This document shows, one piece after another, positions 8,761-18,008 of a stretch of DNA of 64,000 nt. Position 1 is the stretch's first letter. Every line of letters begins with the position of its first letter. Below the pieces are notes generated by a model. The model worked only from the letters and a program-made list of their open reading frames with translations. It had not been told where the DNA came from and ran no database searches. The translations under genes and the position numbers were made by a program. Source of the stretch: Pseudomonas sp. MN1F (GTDB lineage: Bacteria; Pseudomonadota; Gammaproteobacteria; Pseudomonadales; Pseudomonadaceae); contig NZ_VZII01000058.1 of assembly GCF_009391885.1 (NCBI RefSeq), positions 1-64,000 on the forward strand, given 5' to 3'.

Positions 8761-9489
8761 TCAGGCCTCGCAGACGACGTAGACGCTCGCGGTGAGGTCG
8801 GGGTACTTCATGCCCATCTTGTAGCAGCCGTCGAAGAACGCCTGGTCGATGATGCCGGCGCGCAAGGCGGCATCGAACTGGAAGTTGGCCATTGGCTTGA
8901 ACAGGATGCCGCCACGCTGGGTTACCTGAAAGCCGGCCTGCAACGCTTCGTGCTCCAGCGTGTCGAGGCTGTAGGTACAGCGGTGGCCATGCTTGCGCTC
9001 GCCCTCGGTAACCGCTGCGTTGAAGTCGATCAGCCCCATGCCTACTGCAATTTGCCGTGACGCCGCATTGGCGTTGGGCACGACAATGAACAACCGGCCA
9101 CCTGGCGCCAGCCACTCACGGACTTTCTGCAGCACCGGCAGTGGCTCGCTGAGGTGTTCGAGGGTGTGAATCAGGAAGATGTTGTCGAAATGCCGCTCAA
9201 GGTTGGCGTCCTCGAACTGCCCGAGGATGAAGGTTGCCCGTGTATCGGCCACGTTGCGGCGGGCGATCTCGATCAGGTCGGAGGCACCTTCGAGCACCGT
9301 CACATCATCGAAGACCTGCAGCAGCTTGCGGGTGAACTCACCGTGGTAGCAACCCATTTCCAGGGCATTGCCCGGGCGAAACTGCCCGCTCAGCGCCTTG
9401 ATCATGTAGTCGCGGTGGATGTAGTCGAAATCATAGGCGTACAGGCGGTTTTCCGTGTCCTGGTACTCGGTGTTCAGGTCGCGTGACAT
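8761..9489 (-). CDS. Class I SAM-dependent methyltransferase
   Basis: A 242-residue soluble methyltransferase. Motif I is seen as ALEMGCYHGEFTRKLL, motif II as VTVLEGASDLIEIARRN, and the post-motif segment as NIFLIHTLEHLSEPLPVLQKVREWLAPGGRLFIVVPN. The acidic motif and the HTLEHL segment fit the Methyltransf_11/23 group. The substrate cannot be told from sequence. It is the last gene of a five-gene leftward block (12641 to 8761), starting 2 bp after the upstream oxygenase stop. I start at MSRDLN (9489) because the 17-codon upstream extension looks non-conserved. Confidence 0.83.
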   Translation of the reverse strand: MSRDLNTEYQDTENRLYAYDFDYIHRDYMIKALSGQFRPGNALEMGCYHGEFTRKLLQVFDDVTVLEGASDLIEIARRNVADTRATFILGQFEDANLERHFDNIFLIHTLEHLSEPLPVLQKVREWLAPGGRLFIVVPNANAASRQIAVGMGLIDFNAAVTEGERKHGHRCTYSLDTLEHEALQAGFQVTQRGGILFKPMANFQFDAALRAGIIDQAFFDGCYKMGMKYPDLTASVYVVCEA

Positions 9490-9491
9490 GG

Positions 9492-10271
9492 TTAACCCTG
9501 GTTGGAGTGGTACATGCGCCTGGCCGGTGGCTGGTACCACTCGTCCAGGGTTGCGGGTACCCGTGCGTTGTAGCCGATGACCTGGCGCATCATCGGGTCC
9601 AGCTCAGGCCCCAGGTCATAACCCAGGGCGCGCGGGTAATCGAATTGCTGCTTCATGAATGGCTTGGAGAACATCGGCGTGACCGAGCGGCGTACCTGAT
9701 CGGTCACGTTGCTGCCGCCAGCATGCCAGACATTGGAGTTGAACATCAGGATGCTGCCGGCCGGGGCGATTGCCTGTTCGGCATGTGCCTTGAAATAGTC
9801 GTCGGTCGGCTTGGCTTCGGCCTTGTGCGAGCCGGACAGCATCCAGGTCGCACCATTGTCGGCGGTGAAGTCGTCGAGCATCACCAACGTGTTCAGCAGC
9901 AGCGGCATGTCCCCGGAATAAGAGCGGATATCCCGGTGAACGCGCTGGGCGTAAGACTGGCTGGCGCGGGTATTGATGGCACCGCCATAGGAGTTGAGGA
10001 TGAACTGGCCGGCGAAATAGCGCTCGATGAAGGCATAGATCGGGTAAGCCTTCAGGCACTCGAGAAAGCTGTCGAACTGCCCGATCAGGTGGTGCACCGT
10101 GTAGCTGGTGTCCTGATCGATGCCGTTCTTCACCTGGTAGTCGCGGCAGATGGCATAGGCCTTGTGAATGTCTTCGCGCATCTGCTCGACGATGGCCCGG
10201 GGGATGGCGTTCTCGAAAATCACCCAACCCTGTTCCGCCATGCGCAGGTCGAACGCCTCGGTGGAAATCAT
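9492..10271 (-). CDS. Phytanoyl-CoA dioxygenase (PhyH) family oxygenase
   Basis: A 259-residue putative Fe(II)/2-oxoglutarate-dependent oxygenase. The facial triad is visible: His112-Arg-Asp114 (QRVHRDIRSYSG) and His183 (SNVWHAGGSN), with Arg194 or Arg195 in DQVRRSVTPMF as the 2-oxoglutarate anchor. PhyH-family members in biosynthetic clusters hydroxylate, desaturate or epimerise small molecules or sugars. It is one of three such enzymes in this cluster, between a TylF-like methyltransferase and the class I methyltransferase. Substrate unknown. Confidence 0.85.
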   Translation of the reverse strand: MISTEAFDLRMAEQGWVIFENAIPRAIVEQMREDIHKAYAICRDYQVKNGIDQDTSYTVHHLIGQFDSFLECLKAYPIYAFIERYFAGQFILNSYGGAINTRASQSYAQRVHRDIRSYSGDMPLLLNTLVMLDDFTADNGATWMLSGSHKAEAKPTDDYFKAHAEQAIAPAGSILMFNSNVWHAGGSNVTDQVRRSVTPMFSKPFMKQQFDYPRALGYDLGPELDPMMRQVIGYNARVPATLDEWYQPPARRMYHSNQG

Positions 10272-10278
10272 CGCTGCC

Positions 10279-11058
10279 TTACCTGATTGTGACGATGCAT
10301 TTGGAAGGATACAGCTCGCATTTTTCCAGGGTGTATTCGGCAGGGCTGAACACTTCCTTGAAGGCCAGCGCCTCGCCTGGCGATTCGGCCCAGGTCAGTT
10401 CATCCATCAGCAGCACGCTGCCGCTGACCAAATGCGCCTTGATCGCCTTGAGTGCCGCCAGGGTTGGCTCGTACAGGCCCATGTCGAAGTAGGCGAAGGC
10501 GACGATGGCCGAGCCATTGGTCTTGAAGAATTCCGGTGCGGTCTGGCAGACGTCACCTGCTACCAGCTGATGCACACCGCGCTTGTGCCCGAGCACGTTG
10601 TTGCCTTCATGTACCTGCAGCAGTTCGTTCAGGTAGTCCTTGTAGCTGGCCTTGGTCGAGTATGAGTTTTCAACCCACACGCCGCTTTCCTTGCGGTCCT
10701 TGTCGCCCGGCGCGGAATAGCCTTCGAAGGTGTCGAAACCGACGATCTTGCGCTGCTTGTTGAACGGCTCGTACATGGCCCGCAGGTTTTCCAGCAACAC
10801 CAGGTTGTGGCCGTACCAGGTACCGAATTCGCAGATCATGCCGGGGATATGCTTGAAGCGCTTGTACAGGTCGCTCAAGACGATGAACTTCACCAACACC
10901 GAGCTGCGGGTATACAGGCCGAGGTTGAACAGCACGTCATCGTCCGACAGCGGGCTGTTCAGGTACAGGTCGCGCAACTTGTCACGGAAGGCGTACTGCA
11001 GGTCCGATGCGGTGGATTCGAGTTTGTAGACGTCGTCTTGCAGTTGTTCGTTACTCAT
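10279..11058 (-). CDS. TylF/CmcI-like methyltransferase, metal-site variant
   Basis: A 259-residue protein with the TylF-type fold: MICEFGTWYGHNLVLLENLRA (SAM-binding region), IVGFDTFEGYSAPG, and FAYFDMGLYEPTLAALKAI. TylF enzymes are metal-dependent sugar O-methyltransferases. In this copy the usual D-x-D-L-Y metal motif reads D-M-G-L-Y; the paralogue at 14557 keeps D-T-D-L-Y, so metal binding may be altered. The start is ATG 11058, five bases after GGAG; upstream GTG and ATG codons (11064, 11061) are too close to that site. It overlaps the propeller gene by 8 bp. Confidence 0.8.
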   Translation of the reverse strand: MSNEQLQDDVYKLESTASDLQYAFRDKLRDLYLNSPLSDDDVLFNLGLYTRSSVLVKFIVLSDLYKRFKHIPGMICEFGTWYGHNLVLLENLRAMYEPFNKQRKIVGFDTFEGYSAPGDKDRKESGVWVENSYSTKASYKDYLNELLQVHEGNNVLGHKRGVHQLVAGDVCQTAPEFFKTNGSAIVAFAYFDMGLYEPTLAALKAIKAHLVSGSVLLMDELTWAESPGEALAFKEVFSPAEYTLEKCELYPSKCIVTIR

Positions 11059-11974
11059 CATCACTCCACTGGGCCAGGCCGAAGCCGCTGGTCCCGAATC
11101 GGTTGCCGTTGTACAGCATGTAGGTATGCCCGTTGCTCTGGAAGATGAACGGATAGCAGGTCATCAGCGAGTCCCAGCCTTCGGCCGACGGGGCGATGCC
11201 CTCATCGTCATGGCGGGTCCAGGCGCGGCCGTCGGGCGACTCGGCGTAGCGGATACGGTAGGCGCCGGCGCCGTTGCGGTAGTCTTGCGATGCACGCGAG
11301 CAGTACCACATCTTGTAGACCCCGTTTTCCTTGATCACGCAAGGGCGGGAAAACGCTTCGGTGTCGAAACGCGATGGCAGGCATTGCTGCGGGAAGCGGG
11401 TGTATTCGAAGCCATCCCGGGATTCGGCGTACTTGATCACGTACAACGGCTCGTACTTGCCATCCACCTCCAGCCAGCGGGTGCCGGAGACGTACCACAT
11501 CTTCCACAGGCCTTCATCGAACAGCACGGTGGGCGTCACGGCCAGGTAGGGCTCGGTGGCGGTGCGGTCCATGATCGGGCCTTCGAACAGTTTCTCGAAG
11601 TGCAGGCCGTCATCGTCCGAGACCGCCACGCCCATGGCATTGTGGTAGGGGACGGTCAGCCGCTGGTTCCAGCCGCTGTAGTACAGGTAGGTGCGGCCGT
11701 CTTTCTTCACCGCGTAGCTGGGCATCACGCCTTCGTCGTCGAAGGTGCCGGGGGCGCCGAAGCCCAGGCACGGCTCGCGGTGGCGGGCGACGACGATGCG
11801 CGGGTCGTGTTTGTCCAGGTCTACCGCGTAGCACAGGCTCTTGCCGGCGCTGTCACGGGTGGAGATGAACACCCGAATCACATCGTCCAGCACCAGCGCG
11901 GTGGGCACCTGGGCGTGGGAGCCGACCCAGTCGTGGTCGGGGTCGAAGGTTCTGCCGAGTTTTTTCCAGGCCAT
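11051..11974 (-). CDS. Cytoplasmic beta-propeller protein related to GH43/GH32/GH130
   Basis: A 307-residue protein built of repeated blades with YxxD/W patterns (YLYYSGWNQR, LWKMWYVSGTRW, YKMWYCSRASQDY, TYMLYNGNRFG), characteristic of five-bladed propeller glycosidases and phosphorylases. Acidic residues in the expected pockets (HDWVGSHAQVP, TATEPYLAVTP, DTEAFSRP) could be catalytic, but I cannot assign them. It has no signal peptide, so it would act in the cytoplasm on a sugar intermediate or activated glycan. Spacing to the acyltransferase gene upstream is 7 bp. It could be an inactive glycosidase scaffold or a glycoside phosphorylase. Confidence 0.75.
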   Translation of the reverse strand: MAWKKLGRTFDPDHDWVGSHAQVPTALVLDDVIRVFISTRDSAGKSLCYAVDLDKHDPRIVVARHREPCLGFGAPGTFDDEGVMPSYAVKKDGRTYLYYSGWNQRLTVPYHNAMGVAVSDDDGLHFEKLFEGPIMDRTATEPYLAVTPTVLFDEGLWKMWYVSGTRWLEVDGKYEPLYVIKYAESRDGFEYTRFPQQCLPSRFDTEAFSRPCVIKENGVYKMWYCSRASQDYRNGAGAYRIRYAESPDGRAWTRHDDEGIAPSAEGWDSLMTCYPFIFQSNGHTYMLYNGNRFGTSGFGLAQWSDDE

Positions 11975-11981
11975 GCTCTAC

Positions 11982-12641
11982 CTAAAAATCCAGTTCCTGG
12001 CTGCTTTTCACGGCGCGCGCGGGGGCGCCGACATAGAGCTGCCAAGGTTGAGTATCTTTCGAAATCAGCGCACCCATGGCGACGCAGGTACCTTCGCCGA
12101 GGGTGCAATTGTTGGTAATGGTGGCATTGACGCCGACCCAGACGTAGGGCTCGACCAGGCAATGCCCGGACAGCACCACGTGGGAGGCGAAGAACACATG
12201 GTCGCGAATTTCGCCATGGTGGCCGATATGGTTGCCGCTCCACAGCACCACGTTGTTGCCGATGGTGGTGAACGGCTGCAGCGTGTTGTCTTCGAGAATG
12301 AAGCAGTTTTCGCCGATGACGTTATCGTTCACCGTGGCATGCGGGCTGACATAGGAAATGAAGTCATAGCCCTTTTCCTTGCCCTGCAGGTACACCGACT
12401 CACGCAGGCGGTTCATCCTGCGCCCGGTCATGGGCGCGAACAGCCTGTAGCCGCTGCTTGGGAAGTAGTCCTGAAGGGTTTCGAACGGCACCACCGGCAG
12501 CCCTTCGAACATTCTCGACTCGGGCAGGTAGCGCTCGTTCACGGTAAAACCGACCACCTGCACCGAAGGGTCTTTCTTCAGGTAGTAGTGCGCCAGTTGG
12601 GCGGTGTCCAGCACCCCGAAAATGACAACTTTTTGCATCAT
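11982..12641 (-). CDS. NeuD/PglD-like sugar acyltransferase
   Basis: 219 residues with a two-part architecture typical of NeuD/PglD: an N-terminal Rossmann-like sugar-binding half (KVVIFGVLDTAQLAHYYLKK, ~1-95), then a left-handed beta-helix of hexapeptide repeats (~100-205; VGVNATITNNCTLGEGTCV). The catalytic histidine is probably in SGNHIGHHGEI. Such enzymes transfer an acetyl or other acyl group from acyl-CoA to an amino or hydroxyl group of a nucleotide sugar, a natural partner for the VioA-like aminotransferase product. First gene of the leftward block. ATG codons at 12641 and 12638 are both possible starts. Confidence 0.83.
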   Translation of the reverse strand: MMQKVVIFGVLDTAQLAHYYLKKDPSVQVVGFTVNERYLPESRMFEGLPVVPFETLQDYFPSSGYRLFAPMTGRRMNRLRESVYLQGKEKGYDFISYVSPHATVNDNVIGENCFILEDNTLQPFTTIGNNVVLWSGNHIGHHGEIRDHVFFASHVVLSGHCLVEPYVWVGVNATITNNCTLGEGTCVAMGALISKDTQPWQLYVGAPARAVKSSQELDF

Positions 12642-12754
12642 GGCATCCAGGAGGTTCGAGGCTGAGTCAGGTCAAGCCGAGCCAAAGGTACGCTGTGTAT
12701 ACTGCCGCCCACGATAGCACCTCCGCTGGCGTAACTAAAAAGGGCACCGGGCCG
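12642..12754. promoter_or_regulatory. Divergent intergenic region of the accessory cluster
   Basis: The 113-bp space separates the leftward block (acyltransferase first) from the rightward oxygenase block, so it should hold promoters for both. A TATACT hexamer (12698-12703) could be a -10 element for the rightward block; I find no convincing -35 at the right distance and no clear operator. Confidence 0.35.
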
Positions 12755-13606
12755 ATGGGAAAAATTCTTGACCGAAATCAAATCCGCTTTTACCGGGAGC
12801 AGGGTTACCTGGTCGCCGAGGATATTTTCGACCCGCTGCATCTGGATGAAACCCTTGCCCACTTCAACCTGGCCTTCGCCCAGCAGCTTGAGCGCCTGGC
12901 GCTGCCTGTCGCCGATGGCCCGCTCGTCGAAGCCCTGCACTGCAACATGGCCGTATTGCTGGGCGCGAATGTCGCGCTCTACCTGGCAACGCTGCGCATG
13001 TGCTCCAAACTGTATGGTGTCTACCGGTTGATGACCGCCGAGCGCCTGCGCGACGCGGCTGCCGACCTGGGTATTGTCACCCCGTTGTTCCAGACCACTC
13101 CTGTATTGCACCTGATGTCGAAGAAGCTGGTGATCCCGGGGGGCTACCAGGGCTTCGACGTGCACCAGGACTGGACCTCGGTGCAGGGCAGCCTGGACAC
13201 CATCACCACCTGGATCCCGTTCATGGACATCGATCCGCAGTTGTTCACCATGGAAGTGATGCCCGGCAGTCATCTGCTGGGCCTGCTTAGCGGCGACCAG
13301 CAACAGCATGTGCTGCGGGTCGACCAAAAGCACTTCAAGGAAGATGACTTCGTTCCTGTCTGTGTCGGCAAGGGTGGCGTTTGCTTGATGTCGAACTTCA
13401 CCATTCATCGGTCTTCTCGCGAAGGCGATGATCGACTGCGGATTTCCATCAGCGGGCGCTATGAAAATGCCAGCGAACCGACGTTCATCGAACGCGAGTA
13501 CCCGTTCACCCAGCAGAAGAGCATGCAGCGCGGCCTGATCACCGAAAACTTCCCCAGCGTGGAGCAGGTGCGTGACGTGTATGCCGTTGCAGGCGAGGGA
13601 TTCTGA
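12755..13606 (+). CDS. Phytanoyl-CoA dioxygenase (PhyH) family oxygenase
   Basis: A 283-residue putative Fe(II)/2-oxoglutarate oxygenase. The N-terminus (YREQGYLVAEDIFDPL) is typical of PhyH proteins. Iron ligands are seen in FDVHQDWTSVQGS (H-x-D) and in SNFTIHRSS (distal His), with Arg in DDRLRISISGRY for 2-oxoglutarate. The VQGSLDTITTWIPFMDID segment is the usual substrate-pocket strand. I start at MGKIL (12755); the in-frame extension upstream runs into the promoter region. It is the first gene of a rightward block with a second HxD oxygenase and a TylF-like methyltransferase. Confidence 0.85.
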   Translation: MGKILDRNQIRFYREQGYLVAEDIFDPLHLDETLAHFNLAFAQQLERLALPVADGPLVEALHCNMAVLLGANVALYLATLRMCSKLYGVYRLMTAERLRDAAADLGIVTPLFQTTPVLHLMSKKLVIPGGYQGFDVHQDWTSVQGSLDTITTWIPFMDIDPQLFTMEVMPGSHLLGLLSGDQQQHVLRVDQKHFKEDDFVPVCVGKGGVCLMSNFTIHRSSREGDDRLRISISGRYENASEPTFIEREYPFTQQKSMQRGLITENFPSVEQVRDVYAVAGEGF

Positions 13607-13693
13607 TCGTCGGTACGCGCGGGCTTTAAAGTTTCCTGCCGGCATGCCGATCACCAAGTCGCATGGGGCTGAACGAGTTCTGAAGGGGCAAGT

Positions 13694-14560
13694 ATGAATC
13701 TTTATGTCAACCAGGTGAAAAACAAGCCGGACTACCGGGGCGCGCTGTTCAAGGGCGACATCTTCCTCGAGACCGGCCTTGGCAACGCACATCAACTGTG
13801 CGCCCTGGCCCGGCAGAGCATCACCGCCGCATTCGAAGGCGAAACCGAGCACCAGTCGCTGCACAAGATGATGCCGGTGGAGACCTTCGTCGAGCGCGTC
13901 ACCGCGCTCAAGCGCCAGTTCACCAATGGCCCGGAGGCCAAGGCACTGATCCGCGATTTCATCCGCGAGATCGGCGCCGACCCGAAAGACTACATCTTCG
14001 ACGTGCCGCGGGTGCGCGTGGTACCGAACTACGACTACCTGCATGCGGGCGTGAGCTATGCCTACAAACCGCACCGTGATACCTGGTATGGCAGCGTCGA
14101 AAGCCAGGTGAACACCTGGATGCCGGTGTACAGCATCGAGCCGGAACAGACCATGATGATCAACCCGGCGTATTTCGAGCGGCCGGTGCAGAACAGTTCG
14201 GCCCAGTGGAGCCTGAACGACTGGATCAACGTGCAGCGGCACAAGGCCTCGCAGAACATCACCGAGGAGACCCGGGTGCACCCGGTGCCGCTGGAAGACA
14301 TCGACACCAGCGCCGAGCTGCGCGTGGCGGCCAACAGTGGCGAGATGCTGATCTTCTCCGGTGCCCACCTGCACGGCACCGTGGCCAACTTTACCGACAA
14401 GGTGCGCTTCAGCGTGGACTTCCGCCTGATCCACCTGCAAGACTTGCTGCACAAGCGCGGCGCGCCGAACGTCGACAACGGTTGTTTGGACGCAGAGGCC
14501 GGCTTCAAAGACTTTTTCAATGCCAGCGACTTTTCGCAATTCCAGGGAGTTAACCCATGA
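13694..14560 (+). CDS. Putative Fe(II)/2-oxoglutarate oxygenase
   Basis: A 288-residue protein not close to classical PhyH but carrying the same metal-binding layout: KPHRDTWYGS (H-x-D, about residues 122-124) and FSGAHLHGTVANFTDKVRFSVDFR (distal His and Arg). The strand VNTWMPVYSIEPEQTMM precedes a long insertion. SD-like AAGGGG precedes ATG 13694. The stop overlaps the next gene start by ATGA, so it is translated together with the TylF-like methyltransferase. It may hydroxylate the same substrate that is then O-methylated (inference). Confidence 0.75.
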   Translation: MNLYVNQVKNKPDYRGALFKGDIFLETGLGNAHQLCALARQSITAAFEGETEHQSLHKMMPVETFVERVTALKRQFTNGPEAKALIRDFIREIGADPKDYIFDVPRVRVVPNYDYLHAGVSYAYKPHRDTWYGSVESQVNTWMPVYSIEPEQTMMINPAYFERPVQNSSAQWSLNDWINVQRHKASQNITEETRVHPVPLEDIDTSAELRVAANSGEMLIFSGAHLHGTVANFTDKVRFSVDFRLIHLQDLLHKRGAPNVDNGCLDAEAGFKDFFNASDFSQFQGVNP

Positions 14561-15279
14561 CCAAGCGTCGTCTGACCGCTGCCGAGGTCGAGTACAACGA
14601 AAAGCGCGCCAGCGTGCTGAGCCGTGTCGATGCCCAATACGTGGCTGATGCACCGTTCCTGTTCGCCAACCGTATCGCCGTGACCGCTGCGCTGTCGCGC
14701 ATCGAACTGTTCAAGATGGTCCAGGACATTCCCGGCGCCATCGTCGAGTGCGGTGTGTACAAAGGCAACTCGTTGATGCTGTACATGCAGCTGTCGATGA
14801 TTCTCGAGCCTTATGCGATCAACCGTTCGATCATCGGTTTCGATACCTTCGGCGGCTTTGCCAGCATCGATGCCGAGCAGGACCCAGCCGACATCAACGA
14901 AAGCATGTTCTCCGACACCGACGAGACGCTGATCCAGGACATGATCGATGCCAACGACCTGATCCGTCCGGTCAACCGCATCCCGCGCTGCGAGATCGTC
15001 AAGGGCGATATCCTGGAAACCGTACCGGCCTTCGTCAAGACCCGTCCGGACCTGGTGGTGGCGATGCTGATTCTCGACACCGACCTGTACAAATCGACCA
15101 AGGTGGCGCTGGAAACCTTCCTGCCATACATGCCCAAGGGTGCGATCGTGGTGCTGGACGAAGTGGCCTACCGCAACTTCCCGGGCGAGACCCAGGCGCT
15201 GCGTGACGTGCTGGACCTGAACAAGGTCGAGCTCAAGCGCCTGCCGTTCGATTCGTCGGTGGGTTACTTCCGCGTCTGA
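14557..15279 (+). CDS. TylF-like metal-dependent O-methyltransferase
   Basis: A 240-residue TylF/MycE-type methyltransferase. The SAM site is IVECGVYKGNSLMLY, followed by IIGFDTFGGF; the metal motif LDTDLYKSTKVALE is intact. TylF enzymes methylate sugar hydroxyls on glycosides or nucleotide sugars. Coupled by ATGA overlap to the oxygenase before it and last in the rightward block, close to the bidirectional hairpin that ends lpdV. The substrate is presumably the same compound modified by the neighbouring oxygenases. Confidence 0.83.
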   Translation: MTKRRLTAAEVEYNEKRASVLSRVDAQYVADAPFLFANRIAVTAALSRIELFKMVQDIPGAIVECGVYKGNSLMLYMQLSMILEPYAINRSIIGFDTFGGFASIDAEQDPADINESMFSDTDETLIQDMIDANDLIRPVNRIPRCEIVKGDILETVPAFVKTRPDLVVAMLILDTDLYKSTKVALETFLPYMPKGAIVVLDEVAYRNFPGETQALRDVLDLNKVELKRLPFDSSVGYFRV

Positions 15280-15298
15280 CGTGGCATAGCACCGAACG

Positions 15299-15333
15299 AA
15301 AAAAGACCCGCGGCGCCTGAGGCGCAGCGGGTC
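15299..15333 (-). terminator. Intrinsic terminator of the bkd operon
   Basis: On the minus strand the stem formed by 15331-15333/15324-15330 with 15305-15311, extended by GGCGC pairs around a short loop, is followed by a six-T run (A6 at 15299-15304 on the plus strand). It lies 24 bp beyond the lpdV stop. The strong stem may also block rightward transcription from the accessory cluster. Confidence 0.85.
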
Positions 15334-15357
15334 AAGTCGGCCTTGGCCGCTTCAGTG

Positions 15358-16737
<1,380 letters not shown>

Positions 16738-16739
16738 GC

Positions 16740-18008
16740 TCACTCCAGGAACAGGCAGGCAGGTTGTTCGAGCAGGCCACGCACGGCCTGGATGAACTGC
16801 GCGGCATCCATGCCATCGACCACCCGGTGGTCGAACGAGCTGGACAGGTTCATCATCTTGCGCACGACGATCTGGCCGTCGATCACCACCGGCCGCTCGA
16901 CGATGCGGTTGACGCCGACGATCGCCACTTCCGGGGTGTTGACCACCGGGGTGCTGACGATGCCGCCCAAGGCGCCGAGGCTGGTCAGGGTGATGGTCGA
17001 GCCGCTCAGTTCTTCACGGCTGGCCTTGTTGGTCCGTGCGGCATTGGCCAGGCGCGCGATCTCGCTGGCATTGGCCCACAGGCTGGCGGCCTCGGCATGG
17101 CGCAGCACCGGCACCATCAGGCCGTTGTCACCCTGGGTGGCGATGCCCACGTGTACCGCGCCGTGGCGGGTGATGACCTGGGCTTCGTCGTCGTAGGTGG
17201 CGTTGATCTGCGGGAAGTCGCGCAAGGCCACGACCAGGGCGCGGACCAGGAACGGCAGCAGGGTCAACTTGCCACGCGTGTTGCCGTGCTTGGCATTGAG
17301 CTGCTGGCGCAGGGCCTCAACGGCGGTGACGTCGATCTCTTCCACGTAGCTGAAGTGCGCCACACGGCGCTTGGCGTCCTGCATGCGCTGGGCGATCTTG
17401 CGGCGCAGGCCGATCACCTGCACCTGCTCGCTGTCGGTGCGCTTGGCATAGCCACTCGGCACCTGGCCGGCAGGGCTGTGCGGCTTGCTCATGAAGGCGT
17501 CGAGGTCTTCATGCAGGATGCGCCCGGCCGGGCCGCTGCCATGCACGTAGCGCAGCTCGATGCCGGCATCCAGGGCGCGCTTGCGCACCGCCGGCGAGGC
17601 CAGCGGCTTGTCGCCCGGCTGGCGCGGCACGATCGGGGCTTCGGCGTGCTGCTCGGGGGCCTGGTAGGCCACCGGCTGTGGCGCTGGCGCTTCGGGCTTG
17701 GGCGCGACGGGCGCGCTGTGTACTTCCACGGGTTTGGCCTGTGTCACATCCACGTGGTTGCCGCTGCCTTCGACTTCGATGCGGATCAGCTCGCTGCCGA
17801 CCGCCATCACTTCACCTGGCTGGCCACCCAGGGCCAGTACCTTGCCGCTGACCGGCGAAGGGATTTCCACGGTGGCCTTGTCGGTCATGACATCGGCCAC
17901 CACCTGGTCCTCGGCGATCACGTCGCCGACCTTGACGAACCATTCCACCAACTCGACCTGCGCGATGCCTTCGCCAATGTCCGGCATCTTGATGACGTGC
18001 GTGCCCAT
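16740..18008 (-). CDS. bkdB: Branched-chain keto-acid dehydrogenase E2, dihydrolipoyl transacylase
   Basis: 422 residues forming the core of the BCKDH complex; transfers isobutyryl, isovaleryl or 2-methylbutyryl groups to CoA. One lipoyl domain (~1-80) with Lys44 in VMTDKATVEIP as the lipoylation site; an Ala/Pro linker; a peripheral subunit-binding domain (~136-172, PAVRKRALDAGIELRYVHGSGP); and the catalytic acyltransferase domain (~190-422) ending in SSSFDHRVVDGMDAAQF, which contains the active-site His and Asp. It begins directly after the bkdA2 stop. Part of the valine, leucine and isoleucine catabolic operon. Confidence 0.97.
   Translation of the reverse strand: MGTHVIKMPDIGEGIAQVELVEWFVKVGDVIAEDQVVADVMTDKATVEIPSPVSGKVLALGGQPGEVMAVGSELIRIEVEGSGNHVDVTQAKPVEVHSAPVAPKPEAPAPQPVAYQAPEQHAEAPIVPRQPGDKPLASPAVRKRALDAGIELRYVHGSGPAGRILHEDLDAFMSKPHSPAGQVPSGYAKRTDSEQVQVIGLRRKIAQRMQDAKRRVAHFSYVEEIDVTAVEALRQQLNAKHGNTRGKLTLLPFLVRALVVALRDFPQINATYDDEAQVITRHGAVHVGIATQGDNGLMVPVLRHAEAASLWANASEIARLANAARTNKASREELSGSTITLTSLGALGGIVSTPVVNTPEVAIVGVNRIVERPVVIDGQIVVRKMMNLSSSFDHRVVDGMDAAQFIQAVRGLLEQPACLFLE

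Noticed and set aside
12638..14653. 671-codon antisense frame spanning the two oxygenase genes
   Set aside because: It spans intergenic DNA and two real genes and has no conserved domain.
5383..15357. Integrative element boundaries (att site, tRNA, integrase) around the 5.5-15.3 kb cluster
   Set aside because: No integrase, transposase, tRNA end or direct repeat was seen; the only boundary marks are a REP element on the left and a terminator on the right.
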